From a virus, in the IMG/VR virus record IMGVR_UViG_3300043772_002529, positions 1 to 27,094 of that record: DNA of 27,094 bases; one strand, given 5' to 3'. The notes under the pieces are model-generated. The model was not told where the DNA came from and did not search any database. It saw only the letters and a list, made by a program, of their open reading frames with translations. Of this stretch, positions 1 through 5,776 are shown piece by piece; within the stretch, counting starts at the first letter, position 1, and each line of letters starts with the position of its first letter. Position numbers and translations under genes: made by a program.

Positions 1-178
1 TAAATTCATCTTTTATATGTTCTATTCTTGAATTTATTAACTCACTTACACGAAGTGTGTCTGTAACCATATCTGGTTTTTGTTTTCTTTTGTCCAAAAA
101 ATTTTTTAAAAAAATAACCGATAAAGGACCCAAAATACCGGTTATAAAAGCAATTGTTAGTTCTACCCAATTCTCCAT
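1..178 (-). CDS. N-terminal part of a membrane-anchored protein, cut by the window edge
   Basis: The reading frame starts at ATG 178-176 and runs off the left edge without a stop, giving 59 residues. It begins MENWVEL. A hydrophobic segment at about residues 7-24 is followed by a basic stretch (KNFLDKRK), which suggests one N-terminal membrane anchor with the rest in the cytoplasm. Residues 38-59 look like the start of a helical linker. The phage-type box ATATTTAT lies about 20 nt upstream of the start, as for the neighbouring genes, which supports this start. Function unknown; the missing C-terminal part probably carries the functional domain. Confidence 0.7.
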   Translation of the reverse strand, partial: MENWVELTIAFITGILGPLSVIFLKNFLDKRKQKPDMVTDTLRVSELINSRIEHIKDEF

Positions 179-214
179 TCACATAAATTTACTTAATAAA
201 TATATTGTAATATT

Positions 215-239
215 AAAAAACCCCACCTAAAAAGATGGG
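215..239 (-). terminator. Intrinsic terminator
   Basis: On the minus strand a 6-bp stem CCCATC/GGTGGG with a short T-rich loop is followed by a run of six T. It lies between the 55-residue gene upstream and the gene at the left edge, so it would end the transcript of the small membrane-protein genes. Confidence 0.75.
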
Positions 240-260
240 ATTTATAAAATTTTGTTAAAA

Positions 261-428
261 TTACTTCTTAACAACCACTGACCAAACAGCCCCAATTAGC
301 GTTAAAATACCACCAATAGTTTGAGTTACGACCGCTTCACTAGCATAACCTTTCATTATGACAATACCACCAGCAAAGGTTAATATGTGTCTTGCAATCC
401 CAAGGACTTGTTCTTGTGTAAGTTTCAT
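261..428 (-). CDS. Small two-helix membrane protein, possibly holin-like
   Basis: A 55-residue protein beginning MKLTQEQVLG. Two hydrophobic segments (about residues 15-26 and 36-53) are separated by a short polar turn (KGYASE), and the C-terminus is basic (KK). This size and topology match small phage holins of the two-helix type, but the sequence does not identify a family. The box ATATTTAT lies about 40 nt upstream, and a terminator follows at 215-239. The gene is preceded on the same strand by another small membrane protein (490-696). The holin role is inference from topology only. Confidence 0.7.
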   Translation of the reverse strand: MKLTQEQVLGIARHILTFAGGIVIMKGYASEAVVTQTIGGILTLIGAVWSVVVKK

Positions 429-489
429 AAAATTTTGTTTTTTATGGTTTATTTGTTATAGATAAATATCTAAAAAACCATAAAAAGTT

Positions 490-696
490 TTAATCTTTAA
501 TTTTGAACAAACGTCTGAACACTTCTTCCCACTGATTCATAGCTGGATTTATTGCTATAAAAAAACCAATTAACCCAACAATAAATGGAAAAATTCCAAC
601 ATCACTTTTAAGAAAATAAGTCGTCATTTGAAGCCCAATCCCAACAACAATTACTGATAATACAGTAGATAAAATAGTAAAAAAAACATCTTTCAT
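490..696 (-). CDS. Small two-helix membrane protein
   Basis: A 68-residue protein beginning MKDVFFTILS. Hydrophobic helices lie at about residues 5-27 and 33-50. A charged amphipathic tail (NQWEEVFRRLFKIKD) follows and probably stays in the cytoplasm. It lies between the tRNA-like gene at 714-828 and the 55-residue membrane protein, all on the same strand. I do not recognise a family; a role in lysis or membrane remodelling is possible but unproven. The start is the only ATG before the hydrophobic stretch. Confidence 0.65.
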   Translation of the reverse strand: MKDVFFTILSTVLSVIVVGIGLQMTTYFLKSDVGIFPFIVGLIGFFIAINPAMNQWEEVFRRLFKIKD

Positions 697-713
697 AATA
701 TATAAATTTTAGA

Positions 714-828
714 TGTCAGGGTGGGATTCGAACCCACATTTAGCAACCTTATAACTTCTCGCGTCCAAATTGCTCTTGGACCGTGGTGTCTTTAGGACTT
801 GGCACCGTGCCGCATTACGCTCCTGACA
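714..828 (-). tRNA. tRNA-like gene with an enlarged, non-canonical core (isotype unclear)
   Basis: A perfect 7-bp acceptor (TGTCAGG/CCTGACA) and a perfect T arm (GTGGG, loop TTCGAAT, CCCAC) frame 115 nt, about 40 more than a class I tRNA. A D-arm-like CGT/ACG stem follows the acceptor. The centre does not give a clear anticodon arm. One hairpin, GTCCAA/TTGGAC, has a 7-nt loop GAGCAAT but lacks U33. A second stem, GGTGCC/GACACC with one mismatch, has a 10-nt loop. It belongs to the group of tRNA-like genes with (A/T)GTCAGG acceptors found along this array. Confidence 0.6.
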
Positions 829-945
829 AACAACGACTCTTCAGCTTTCTACTCCCAGCACCGAGGAATTGTATCTAACTTAGCCCGTCTCACCGCTGTA
901 TGGGAACTGAAGTTCATCGTCTTTTTCTTACCGTAAAGATAAACA
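829..945 (-). ncRNA. Structured leader or spacer RNA 5' of the tRNA-like gene
   Basis: This gap between the YqeY gene and the tRNA-like gene has no reading frame but folds well on the minus strand. CTTCAG (912-907) pairs with CTGAAG (844-839). Inside it CCC and CAGC pair with GCTG and GGG, and ACGA/TCGT closes the base. The RNA could be co-transcribed with the downstream tRNA-like element. No known family is recognised. Confidence 0.4.
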
Positions 946-972
946 AAATAAATAATATAAACAATAATGGTG

Positions 973-1383
973 TCATAATTTATCTGTATTTTCCAAAAGT
1001 TCTTTTGCAATCATAGATACTGTTTTATTATCAACAAGTCCTTTATAGTTTTTATTAAACTCACCCATAATCTGTCCGAGATTGGTCAATCCACTCATTA
1101 TATATGTGATAACCTTTTCACGGATTAGATTTTCACTCATCATTTGTGGTAAATATGGTTTAATATATTCCAATTCTTTTAATGATTCTGGTGTATTAGT
1201 TTGTGTTAAAGATTTTTCCATTTTCTTTAATATACCTAATACCACATCATCAGATGCAATACCTGATCTTCCTTCTTCGTTTTGGATTTCACCCTTAACA
1301 ACACCAAGGAAGTTTTTCTTTTCCATTTCTTTGTTCTTAAATGCTAACATAAAATCGGCATTTATTTGTTCTTTTAATGTCAT
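973..1383 (-). CDS. yqeY: GatB/YqeY-domain protein (YqeY-like)
   Basis: A 136-residue protein matching the YqeY family along its whole length (bacterial members are about 148 residues). The N-terminal helix MTLKEQINADFMLAFKNKE, the E-x-L-(x)n-KPYLPQ motif near residues 71-77, and the C-terminal G-E-F-N-K...G-L-V-D-N-K-x-V-x-x-I-A-K-E-L-L block are all in order. The domain is shared with GatB, the tRNA-binding tail of Asp/Glu-tRNA amidotransferase; free-standing YqeY is thought to bind tRNA, but its exact reaction is not settled. The gene sits inside the tRNA array on the same strand, so a role in handling phage or host tRNAs is a reasonable inference. The ATG is the only start that fits the family. 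Confidence 0.85.
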   Translation of the reverse strand: MTLKEQINADFMLAFKNKEMEKKNFLGVVKGEIQNEEGRSGIASDDVVLGILKKMEKSLTQTNTPESLKELEYIKPYLPQMMSENLIREKVITYIMSGLTNLGQIMGEFNKNYKGLVDNKTVSMIAKELLENTDKL

Positions 1384-1403
1384 AATTTTTTTAATTTAAA
1401 AAA

Positions 1404-1557
1404 GGTGGAGATTTGTAACCAACATAAGATCGCCCCTACGTCTCGTTTCTTTTGTCTTAGGCACTCCACCATTGCAAGTTCTTCTTTGCTTGCGCCCCCA
1501 TTCACGGATTTCCGATTTCCCAATGGGTTTTACCGTCCTATCGGAGTCAGGTAACCG
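1404..1557 (-). ncRNA. Structured spacer RNA with a tRNA-like closing stem
   Basis: No reading frame is seen. On the minus strand GGTGGAG (1470-1464) pairs perfectly with CTCCACC (1410-1404), a 7-bp stem enclosing 53 nt, the size of a tRNA. However, the interior has no normal T arm; the nearest thing is GGTTACAAATC. TAAGA/TCTTA forms an inner stem. Upstream, GCAAG/CTTGC and CCGAT/ATCGG make further hairpins. It could be a decayed tRNA or a separate RNA. Confidence 0.4.
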
Positions 1558-1561
1558 CTGA

Positions 1562-1665
1562 AGTCAGGACCGGATTTGAACCGGTATGATGGGTTTTGCG
1601 AGAACTTCGTTGTACTTCCTATCCACATCTACTCGATATAGCGTCTACCATTCCGCCACCTGACT
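1562..1665 (-). tRNA. tRNA-like gene, Leu-type 5' half, abnormal anticodon region
   Basis: Acceptor AGTCAGG/CCTGACT and T arm ACCGG, loop TTCAAAT, CCGGT are perfect. The D arm (GCG, loop, CGC with GGTAGA) is that of tRNA-Leu. The gene is 104 nt, about 18 nt longer than tRNA-Leu. The expected anticodon arm is replaced by a bulged stem CTAT-A-TC/GGATAG with a 10-nt loop and no U33-anticodon pattern, followed by an irregular variable region. Expression as a decoding tRNA is doubtful. Confidence 0.6.
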
Positions 1666-1668
1666 ATT

Positions 1669-1764
1669 TTATGATAGTATCATAATTGTTATAGCCACAC
1701 CCAGTACGATTACTGTAAGTAAAGCTACTGCCGCTCTAATAAATGTTTTGTCGTGTTCTTTCAT
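1669..1764 (-). CDS. 31-residue single-span membrane peptide
   Basis: A short frame from ATG 1764 to TAA 1669, beginning MKEHDKTFIR. Residues 9-30 are almost entirely hydrophobic and predict one membrane helix, with a short charged N-terminus. It follows the secreted-protein gene (1777-2175) by 12 nt on the same strand and ends 4 nt before the tRNA-like gene. It is short enough to be chance, but the clean hydrophobic pattern and tight packing favour a real small membrane protein. Function unknown. Confidence 0.5.
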   Translation of the reverse strand: MKEHDKTFIRAAVALLTVIVLGVAITIMILS

Positions 1765-1776
1765 AGTATATAGGTT

Positions 1777-2175
1777 TTATTCTGGTTTGTATGTTAAGAT
1801 CAATGGTGTTCCGTTCTCATCTAAAACATTGAAGAATCGTTTTTCTCTGGTACCATCAAATTCACCAAACATTATTTTGTATACTTCATCTTCGTATAGG
1901 AGAATGCTTATGTACATTGTTCGGGCTTCAGCTGGTTTCTTAAAGAATCCAAAATCAATGGGATTCACCATTATGTCGTAAACAAATCCACTTGTATCAG
2001 CACCCAATTTATCAATTACCGTGTTGTATTTAATTATTGCTGCTCGAGGATTGGTGAATCTCATCTCATAGAGATCATGTTCATTTTTCTTGAATCCGCT
2101 CATATTACGTAACTGAAACTGACCGATTACCGTACTGGTAACGAGTAAACTAAATACTAAAATTAATTTTTTCAT
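1777..2175 (-). CDS. Predicted secreted protein with signal peptide, unknown function
   Basis: A 132-residue protein if started at ATG 2175 (MKKLILVFSLLVTS), which gives a textbook signal peptide: KK, a hydrophobic core to about residue 17, and a likely cleavage near IGQ. A longer frame to 2226 would read through the tRNA gene and is rejected. The mature part is mixed alpha/beta in character with aromatic and charged residues and no cysteines; no catalytic motif is seen. It would be exported to the periplasm or cell surface. Transcription is probably from the promoter at 2271-2302, which is shared with the tRNA at 2193-2261. Confidence 0.7.
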   Translation of the reverse strand: MKKLILVFSLLVTSTVIGQFQLRNMSGFKKNEHDLYEMRFTNPRAAIIKYNTVIDKLGADTSGFVYDIMVNPIDFGFFKKPAEARTMYISILLYEDEVYKIMFGEFDGTREKRFFNVLDENGTPLILTYKPE

Positions 2176-2192
2176 ATAACTTTTATTTTTGC

Positions 2193-2261
2193 CGTCAGGA
2201 GTGGATTTGAACCACTTACCGATCACCTTTCATATCTGCTCTACCATTGAGCCACCTGACT
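2193..2261 (-). tRNA. tRNA-like gene with class I D and T arms, defective anticodon arm
   Basis: At 69 nt it is short. The D arm GCTC/GAGC with loop AATGGTA and the T arm AGTGG, loop TTCAAAT, CCACT are canonical. The acceptor is GTCAGG/CCTGAC plus an A-G mismatch at the end. The anticodon arm keeps only three pairs (GAT/ATC) around ATGAAAGGTG. A TGAAA string resembling Phe(GAA) is visible, but the stem is broken. The 5' end lies almost exactly at the predicted start site of the promoter at 2271-2302. Confidence 0.6.
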
Positions 2262-2270
2262 ATTGTTTTA

Positions 2271-2302
2271 CAAAGATATGTATTTTATTTCAATCTACCA
2301 AA
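2271..2302 (-). promoter_or_regulatory. Bacteroidota-type promoter
   Basis: Minus strand: TTTG (2302-2299), 20 nt, TATCTTTG (2278-2271). This matches the established Bacteroidota consensus of a TTTG -33 box and TAnnTTTG -7 box. The predicted start near 2265 is just before the tRNA at 2261. Adjacent AT-rich sequence is shared with several other promoters in the array. Confidence 0.8.
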
Positions 2303-2315
2303 TCTTTTTTAAAAA

Positions 2316-2348
2316 TAAAAGGGGGAATTAAGGTGTTACCCCCTTTTT
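2316..2348 (-). terminator. Strong intrinsic terminator
   Basis: Stem AAAAGGGGG/CCCCCTTTT around a 13-nt loop, T-rich on both sides, so it could work in both directions. On the minus strand it would end transcripts coming from the structured RNA region above 2349, just before the next promoter at 2271-2302. Confidence 0.8.
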
Positions 2349-2514
2349 GTTTCTGTCGTTTGAAGTTTCTATTTTAGGTCTTGGAAACCCCATTCGGTAA
2401 AAAAAGAGACCGCAGTTTCTGGAAACTTGCCAAACCCCAGTACTTCTACCTTTGTTACTTTAACGTCTCAACAATGTTACTCAACTTGGACGAGCACCAA
2501 AAAAGACGACCTGA
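2349..2514 (-). ncRNA. Structured region 3' of the tRNA-like gene
   Basis: No convincing gene. On the minus strand a hairpin GC-A-AGTTT, loop CCAG, AAACT-GC is visible at about 2412-2431. It may be the 3' part of the large RNA transcribed from above and ending at the terminator 2316-2348. Evidence is limited to this hairpin and the lack of coding frames. Confidence 0.3.
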
Positions 2515-2605
2515 AGTCAGTCAAGGAATCGAACCTTGATACAGGGAGCTACCCGACATCCATGACCTTCCATCGGACTCGAACCGACCTTGTACCAACC
2601 TGACT
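2515..2605 (-). tRNA. Chimeric tRNA-like gene with two T-arm-like hairpins
   Basis: Acceptor AGTCAG/CTGACT (6 bp) encloses 91 nt. The 3' T arm CAAGG, loop TTCGATT, CCTTG is perfect. A second hairpin, GTCGG, loop TTCGAGT, CCGAT, sits in the place of the anticodon arm and looks like a copied T arm; read as an anticodon loop it would be U33-CGA. The D arm is almost absent. The region after the second hairpin is long (GGG-CCC stem). Probably not a normal decoding tRNA. Confidence 0.5.
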
Positions 2606-2611
2606 AAATAA

Positions 2612-3066
2612 AAAGGTTCTGAATCGTCCCTCCACTAAGCGAGGAGAACCTTTTAAGTTCATAGTATTTAGTGTCATTAGTATCCCACACCGATATGACT
2701 AGGATTCGCTAGCCCGTAGTAACCATCCACGGTGGGTTTCTACTTTCATATCGTTGTGCCTTTGGGTTTCAATATATCCTTTCGGACCATAGGACTTAAA
2801 ATTAACAACAATATTATCCTCAGAACATCTTCACCCTACCCCCATAGTTACTTGGTGAGTCTCACTCGGAAGACGAGTGTGTATTGTGAGATTGTTCAGT
2901 GTTCTCACAACTTGTGGATTGTATTACGACTAATTAAAGCCCCTAACCCCCTTAATCCATAATGGGGAATCCTTATCTAACCTGTGTAGCCTCCCCCATA
3001 GCCTTGAAGCCTTCAAGTCAGGATCACACACCATAACAGACGGATATTTCTGTTAATCGTGGGGTC
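2612..3066 (-). ncRNA. Large structured noncoding RNA (about 450 nt), family unknown
   Basis: A 450-nt stretch without a credible gene, between two tRNA-like genes. Visible helices on the minus strand include TTGTGAGA/TCTCACAA (8 bp, 2910-2884), CACTCG/CGAGTG (2879-2863), a GNRA tetraloop hairpin TCC-GAAA-GGA (2786-2777), and a closing hairpin GGTTCT/AGAACC (2650-2615) with an inner CTCC/GGAG stem. Dense helices, a GNRA loop and a position in a phage tRNA array are what is known of large ornate RNAs such as GOLLD and ROOL. I cannot assign it to either by eye. Transcription from the promoter at 4472 or an unseen one is assumed. Confidence 0.5.
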
Positions 3067-3072
3067 TTTTGT

Positions 3073-3153
3073 AGTCAGGACAGGATTCGAACCTGTATTC
3101 TCCTCAGTATTCTTATGTTGACAAAGGCACATTACCAATTCCGCCACCTGACT
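3073..3153 (-). tRNA. tRNA-Leu-like gene, possible CAA anticodon
   Basis: 81 nt. Acceptor AGTCAGG/CCTGACT and T arm ACAGG, loop TTCGAAT, CCTGT are perfect, and the D arm is of the Leu type. The best anticodon loop is GTCAACA (U33, anticodon CAA), but its stem has only CTT/AAG plus a T-T mismatch. The variable arm does not pair well. Probably a degenerate Leu tRNA or a tRNA-like RNA. Confidence 0.55.
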
Positions 3154-3208
3154 GTTTTGCGGCTACATTTTTTTATAAGGTTGCCCGATGCTTTCCTTTC
3201 TGTCTTAG

Positions 3209-3427
3209 CTATAGGTCTTCAGCACTAAAGTCCGGGTTAGCTCCCTTCCAGACAAGCTCAAGCTCCTCATCCGTTACCCGCAGGCTAGCGTTAAACTTGA
3301 GATGCACAAGCCGCTGGCAAAACCGGATACGGGCCTGTGCCTTGGCCTCGTCGCCGGAGCCGAGCTCGATCAGAGCGTCGTTGAGGTGGCTTGATATGAT
3401 GAGTGATACTGGCGTGGTGTCTGTCAT
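3209..3427 (-). CDS. Small GC-rich gene, unknown function
   Basis: A 72-residue soluble protein beginning MTDTTPVSLI with an acidic C-terminus (NPDFSAEDL). It is predicted mainly alpha-helical. Its base composition stands out: long stretches use GCC, CTC, GAG and CGG codons, while all neighbours use A/T-ending codons and flanking DNA is strongly AT-rich. That points to recent acquisition from a higher-GC source. No membrane segment, metal site or known motif is seen. It sits alone between two tRNA-like genes, with no clear promoter of either class directly upstream. Confidence 0.65.
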   Translation of the reverse strand: MTDTTPVSLIISSHLNDALIELGSGDEAKAQARIRFCQRLVHLKFNASLRVTDEELELVWKGANPDFSAEDL

Positions 3428-3476
3428 TGTTGTTATTGATAATTTGATAAGGTAAATATAACCCTTTTCGGGCTCA

Positions 3477-3500
3477 GAAAAAAACTCTTTTAGTGAGTTT
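3477..3500 (-). terminator. Intrinsic terminator
   Basis: Minus-strand stem AAACTC/GAGTTT with a 7-nt loop, followed by a T run. It lies 24 nt downstream of the tRNA-like gene at 3524-3602 and would end the transcript from the promoter at 4472-4503. Confidence 0.6.
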
Positions 3501-3523
3501 TATTACCTCAATATTACATGTGT

Positions 3524-3602
3524 AGTCAGGACAGGATTCGAACCGGTAATTCCGGTTTAACCCCTCGACAGGGCCACGTCTATCCAATTCCGCCACCTGA
3601 CT
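3524..3602 (-). tRNA. tRNA-like gene, Leu-type 5' half, anticodon loop without U33
   Basis: 79 nt with acceptor AGTCAGG/CCTGACT. The anticodon-position stem GGCCC/GGGTT has loop TGTCGAG, where position 33 is G rather than U; GAG (Leu) or TCG could be read. The T stem has one mismatch (ACCGG/CCTGT). AACCGG in the variable region can pair with CCGGTT at the T arm, a 6-bp alternative fold that would break the T arm. A tRNA-like RNA or decaying tRNA-Leu. Confidence 0.55.
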
Positions 3603-3609
3603 ATATTTT

Positions 3610-3756
3610 CTACCATCTAAGATATATTGTTGCAATACCTAAAGCAATTGCAAATACCATTTTTTTATTAGGGTGGTATTCTGTTCTTTGGCAATTGATC
3701 CCTAAGTCAAACCACCAATCTCCTTCTAAACAATTCCAAGCAATCTCCAATTTCAT
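3610..3756 (-). CDS. 48-residue small protein with C-terminal hydrophobic segment
   Basis: A frame from ATG 3756 to TAG 3610, beginning MKLEIAWNCL. The N-terminal half is rich in Trp, Asp and Cys (EGDWWFDLGINCQ). The C-terminal third (residues about 33-46) is hydrophobic and could insert in a membrane. It lies between two tRNA-like genes, 7 nt and 17 nt away, and would be co-transcribed with them. No family is recognised. The unusual composition argues for a real gene, but length limits certainty. Confidence 0.5.
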   Translation of the reverse strand: MKLEIAWNCLEGDWWFDLGINCQRTEYHPNKKMVFAIALGIATIYLRW

Positions 3757-3773
3757 AACTCTTTATTTTTTGT

Positions 3774-3895
3774 AGTCAGGACAGGACTCGAACCTGTGGT
3801 TGACGTTATTACGAATATTTCATCGTACCTCCCGTTATGCAGCCAACATACCGTTCAAGGGTTACCCCATTGTGGACACCTTCCACCGCCTGACT
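3774..3895 (-). tRNA. Oversized tRNA-like gene (122 nt)
   Basis: Acceptor AGTCAGG/CCTGACT and T arm ACAGG, loop TTCGAGT, CCTGT are perfect. The D-position hairpin GTGGA/TCCAC has a 5-nt loop. An extra GGG-TAA-CCC hairpin follows. An arm TATG, loop TTGGCTG, CATA has U33 and would read as anticodon GGC (Ala). The variable region is about 37 nt with a TACGA/TCGTA stem. At 122 nt it is far outside normal tRNA size, with two extra hairpins. Confidence 0.55.
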
Positions 3896-3896
3896 A

Positions 3897-4466
3897 TAAA
3901 AAGACATCATTAGAATTTTGACCATTACATAGTTTCCTAAGTGTGAATATACTCCGTTGATATCTTTTTTTGAGGTTGAGATCCTCTGTGTTGTGTGCCA
4001 ATCATTGTATCACATTTACTAATATTTGATTCCTTTCTCAAGGGAACAACACAATATTGTTGATAGTGATGGAGTACCCGGTCTCGCTCCAATCTTAACT
4101 GCTTGCCCGAGTTTTAGGGTGCACCGGCAGAAGGGTGATGACTATCCTTGGCCTACCTAGTTCGTCGACAACATAAGTAGAGGCGTCCACTATCAATATT
4201 TTAAAAAATGGTAAGACCTTAAGATTTACTTATTCGTGAGTCACCTCATCCCTACTACCTATACCTCACCTTTAACATCCGTTCTACCCAAACCATCGTT
4301 TATATACCTGTTATCCTCTCGGATATCTTTGAGTACCTCCTCAACTTGTAATCTGATAGGGGCTCCATTTTGCTCATCATTTCTGATTCCCTGTGGGGTT
4401 CTGCTGATATAGGTCTATCTGCTATCTTACCAATTTAATATTTTCAAAGAACGTTTTCCTTATTTG
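3897..4466 (-). ncRNA. Large structured noncoding RNA (about 570 nt) with its own promoter
   Basis: No gene fits this stretch. It starts just after a Bacteroidota-type promoter (4472-4503) and carries a boxA-like leader (4452-4444). Two long-range domains are visible on the minus strand. One is closed by GGTAAGA (4431-4425) with TCTTACC (4216-4210), enclosing about 210 nt. The second is closed by GATAGTG (4194-4188) with CACTATC (4068-4062) and extended by AATATT on both sides. It runs into the oversized tRNA-like gene. Size, tRNA proximity and ornate fold resemble the GOLLD/ROOL class of phage RNAs; this is inference, not a family match. Confidence 0.55.
4444..4452 (-). promoter_or_regulatory. 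boxA-like antitermination element
   Basis: Minus strand GTTCTTTGA about 13 nt after the predicted start of transcription. boxA (E. coli rrn: GCTCTTTAACA) binds NusB/S10 and prevents early termination of rRNA. The same string occurs in two other tRNA leaders in this window. Confidence 0.5.
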
Positions 4467-4471
4467 TTTTA

Positions 4472-4503
4472 CAAAGATATATAATCTATTTCAATCTACC
4501 AAA
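4472..4503 (-). promoter_or_regulatory. Bacteroidota-type promoter for the large RNA
   Basis: Minus strand TTTG (4503-4500), 20 nt, TATCTTTG (4479-4472). The predicted start near 4465 is followed by the boxA-like leader and the structured RNA. Confidence 0.8.
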
Positions 4504-4587
4504 TGTTTTTTAAAAAAAAATTAATTTTTAGGTTAGTTTGTATGACTTTTTTGTGGGTTCGTGATATTTATATATAAAGGAGGTATT

Positions 4588-5493
4588 ATGTTTAAATGTA
4601 AAATTTGTAATCGTAAGTTAGATAATTTTGGTAACTTTAATCAACACATTAAAAAGTGTGAAAAATTATCACAAATAAAAGATGATATCATCAATCTTTA
4701 TGTAAATGAAGATTATTCAGTTAGGGATTTAAGAAAAAAATTTAAAGTCCAATCTGATGATATAAAAATTATATTAGGAGATAAAGTTAGGTCACTATCC
4801 GAATCAAATAAAATTGCTCGTAAAAAATACCCAGATAATTTCAAACATACTGAAGAAAGTAAAAAAATAATGCGAGAGAAAAGATTGGAATTTATGAAAA
4901 ATAACCCAGAAAAAACCGCTTGGAGGTTATCAAATGTCTCTTACCCTGAAAAATTATGTATTGAATATATTGAAAAAAATGGTTTAGATAAAAAATATTC
5001 AATAGTTAGAGAATATTCGGTTTTTCCTTATTTTGTTGATTTTGCTTTCTTAAATGAAATGGTTGCGGTTGAAATTGATGGATCACAACATCTTTTACCG
5101 GAAAGAAAAGAAAGAGACAATAAAAAAGATAAACTGTTAAATGATTTGGGTTGGTTGGTTGTAAGAATTTCAGAGAAAGAAATAAAAACAAATATTGAAA
5201 ATGTTTTTAATGAAATTATTTCAATATTAAAAGACAAACCAAAAATTAATAATCACCGAATCGGATTGGTTGTTAAACCAAAAAAATATCAAAAAAAGGA
5301 AAGAAATGAATTTGGTTTTACTGAGTTAGAAATTTTATCCAAATTTAAACAACGAAAGGTAGAAAGACCCCCATTATCGGTTTTATTAGATCAAACTAAA
5401 CAAATGGGGTTTCCTAAAACCGGAAAACTTTATAATGTATCCGAAAATACAATTAGAAAGTGGATAAAAGCATACCATAAAGGTTTAGGTTAG
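4588..5493 (+). CDS. Free-standing Vsr-like (DUF559/EDxHD-type) homing endonuclease
   Basis: A 301-residue protein starting at ATG 4588, which has a strong ribosome site (AAAGGAGG, 5 nt spacing) just after the ATATTTAT box; an earlier GTG at 4561 lies inside that box and is rejected. An N-terminal zinc-finger-like unit (C-x2-C...H-x4-C in CKICNRKL...HIKKC) leads into a helical DNA-binding linker. The central nuclease core carries SYPEK, FVDFAF and VEIDGSQH, the acidic and His residues of the Vsr/EDxHD nuclease fold, then GWLVVRISEKE. The C-terminus has a helix-turn-helix-like segment (GKLYNVSENTIRKWI). It runs against the array and ends next to the tRNA-Glu gene, so it probably targets a tRNA-array site. 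Confidence 0.85.
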   Translation: MFKCKICNRKLDNFGNFNQHIKKCEKLSQIKDDIINLYVNEDYSVRDLRKKFKVQSDDIKIILGDKVRSLSESNKIARKKYPDNFKHTEESKKIMREKRLEFMKNNPEKTAWRLSNVSYPEKLCIEYIEKNGLDKKYSIVREYSVFPYFVDFAFLNEMVAVEIDGSQHLLPERKERDNKKDKLLNDLGWLVVRISEKEIKTNIENVFNEIISILKDKPKINNHRIGLVVKPKKYQKKERNEFGFTELEILSKFKQRKVERPPLSVLLDQTKQMGFPKTGKLYNVSENTIRKWIKAYHKGLG

Positions 5494-5565
5494 TATTCCG
5501 ACGGAGGATCGAACTCCGAACTAGGCATAGAAAGTGCCTCGTGATCGCCATTTCACTACCGGAAC
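5494..5565 (-). tRNA. tRNA-Glu(TTC)
   Basis: Canonical 72-nt cloverleaf: acceptor GTTCCGG/TCGGAAT with G-T ends, D arm GTGA/TCAC, anticodon stem AGGCA/TGCCT with loop CTTTCTA, T arm CGGAG/CTCCG. Anticodon TTC. CCA is not encoded. Its 3' end abuts the stop codon of the convergent endonuclease gene. Confidence 0.92.
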
Positions 5566-5571
5566 ATTTTT

Positions 5572-5645
5572 TGGCGGGCTATGACGGTTACGATCCGTCG
5601 ATTTCTGATAGACAGTCAGATATGATACCATTTCACCAATAGCCC
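5572..5645 (-). tRNA. tRNA-Asp(GTC)
   Basis: Canonical fold: acceptor GGGCTAT/ATAGCCC followed by GCCA, so unlike most neighbours the CCA end is encoded. Anticodon stem TCTGA/TCAGA with loop CTGTCTA, anticodon GTC. T loop is ATCGTAA. It lies 6 nt upstream of tRNA-Glu on the same transcript. Confidence 0.92.
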
Positions 5646-5646
5646 A

Positions 5647-5733
5647 AGTTAAGATGAGTCGTGGACTTGTGTACCACTTGTCCCCCTTTAAGTTTCTCAC
5701 TAACCCTAGGTGTGGGGAAACTCATCTTGTTTG
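5647..5733 (-). ncRNA. Structured leader of the Asp-Glu tRNA transcript
   Basis: Between the promoter (5739-5770) and tRNA-Asp the leader is closed by a 9-bp stem AAGATGAGT/ACTCATCTT, with inner C- and G-rich stretches that can pair. The stem starts within a few bases of the predicted start site and ends about 4 nt before the tRNA, so it may guide processing or block the 5' end. No known family. Confidence 0.45.
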
Positions 5734-5738
5734 TCTTA

Positions 5739-5770
5739 CAAAGATAGGTATTTTATTTCAATCCACCAAA
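5739..5770 (-). promoter_or_regulatory. Bacteroidota-type promoter for tRNA-Asp/Glu
   Basis: Minus strand TTTG (5770-5767), 20 nt, TATCTTTG? The box reads TATCTTTG at 5746-5739. The upstream AT-rich stretch is nearly identical to that before the promoter at 8966-8997. Confidence 0.8.
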
Positions 5771-5776
5771 TCTTTT

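Noticed and set aside
714-945. Phage tmRNA gene to partner SmpB
   Set aside because: No tag reading frame, no G-U acceptor signature, and the length is too small; no other site in the window fits ssrA.
1082-1399. Plus-strand open frame opposite the YqeY gene
   Set aside because: It is the antisense of a well-supported family member and has no leader box or protein-like features.
3518-3775. Plus-strand frames through the tRNA array (also at 5654, 7704, 8684, 11745, 14039), some with RIRTG or GTRTH strings
   Set aside because: These are translations of tRNA complements; the repeated strings come from the T loop.
4053-4200. Inverted repeat AATATT...GATAGTG / CACTATC AATATT as transposon ends
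   Set aside because: The interior is only 130 nt, has no transposase or target duplication, and fits an RNA stem better.
3897-4466. Group I intron in the oversized tRNA-like gene
   Set aside because: A TAGTC-like S element is visible, but no P or Q element, and R to S spacing is too short.
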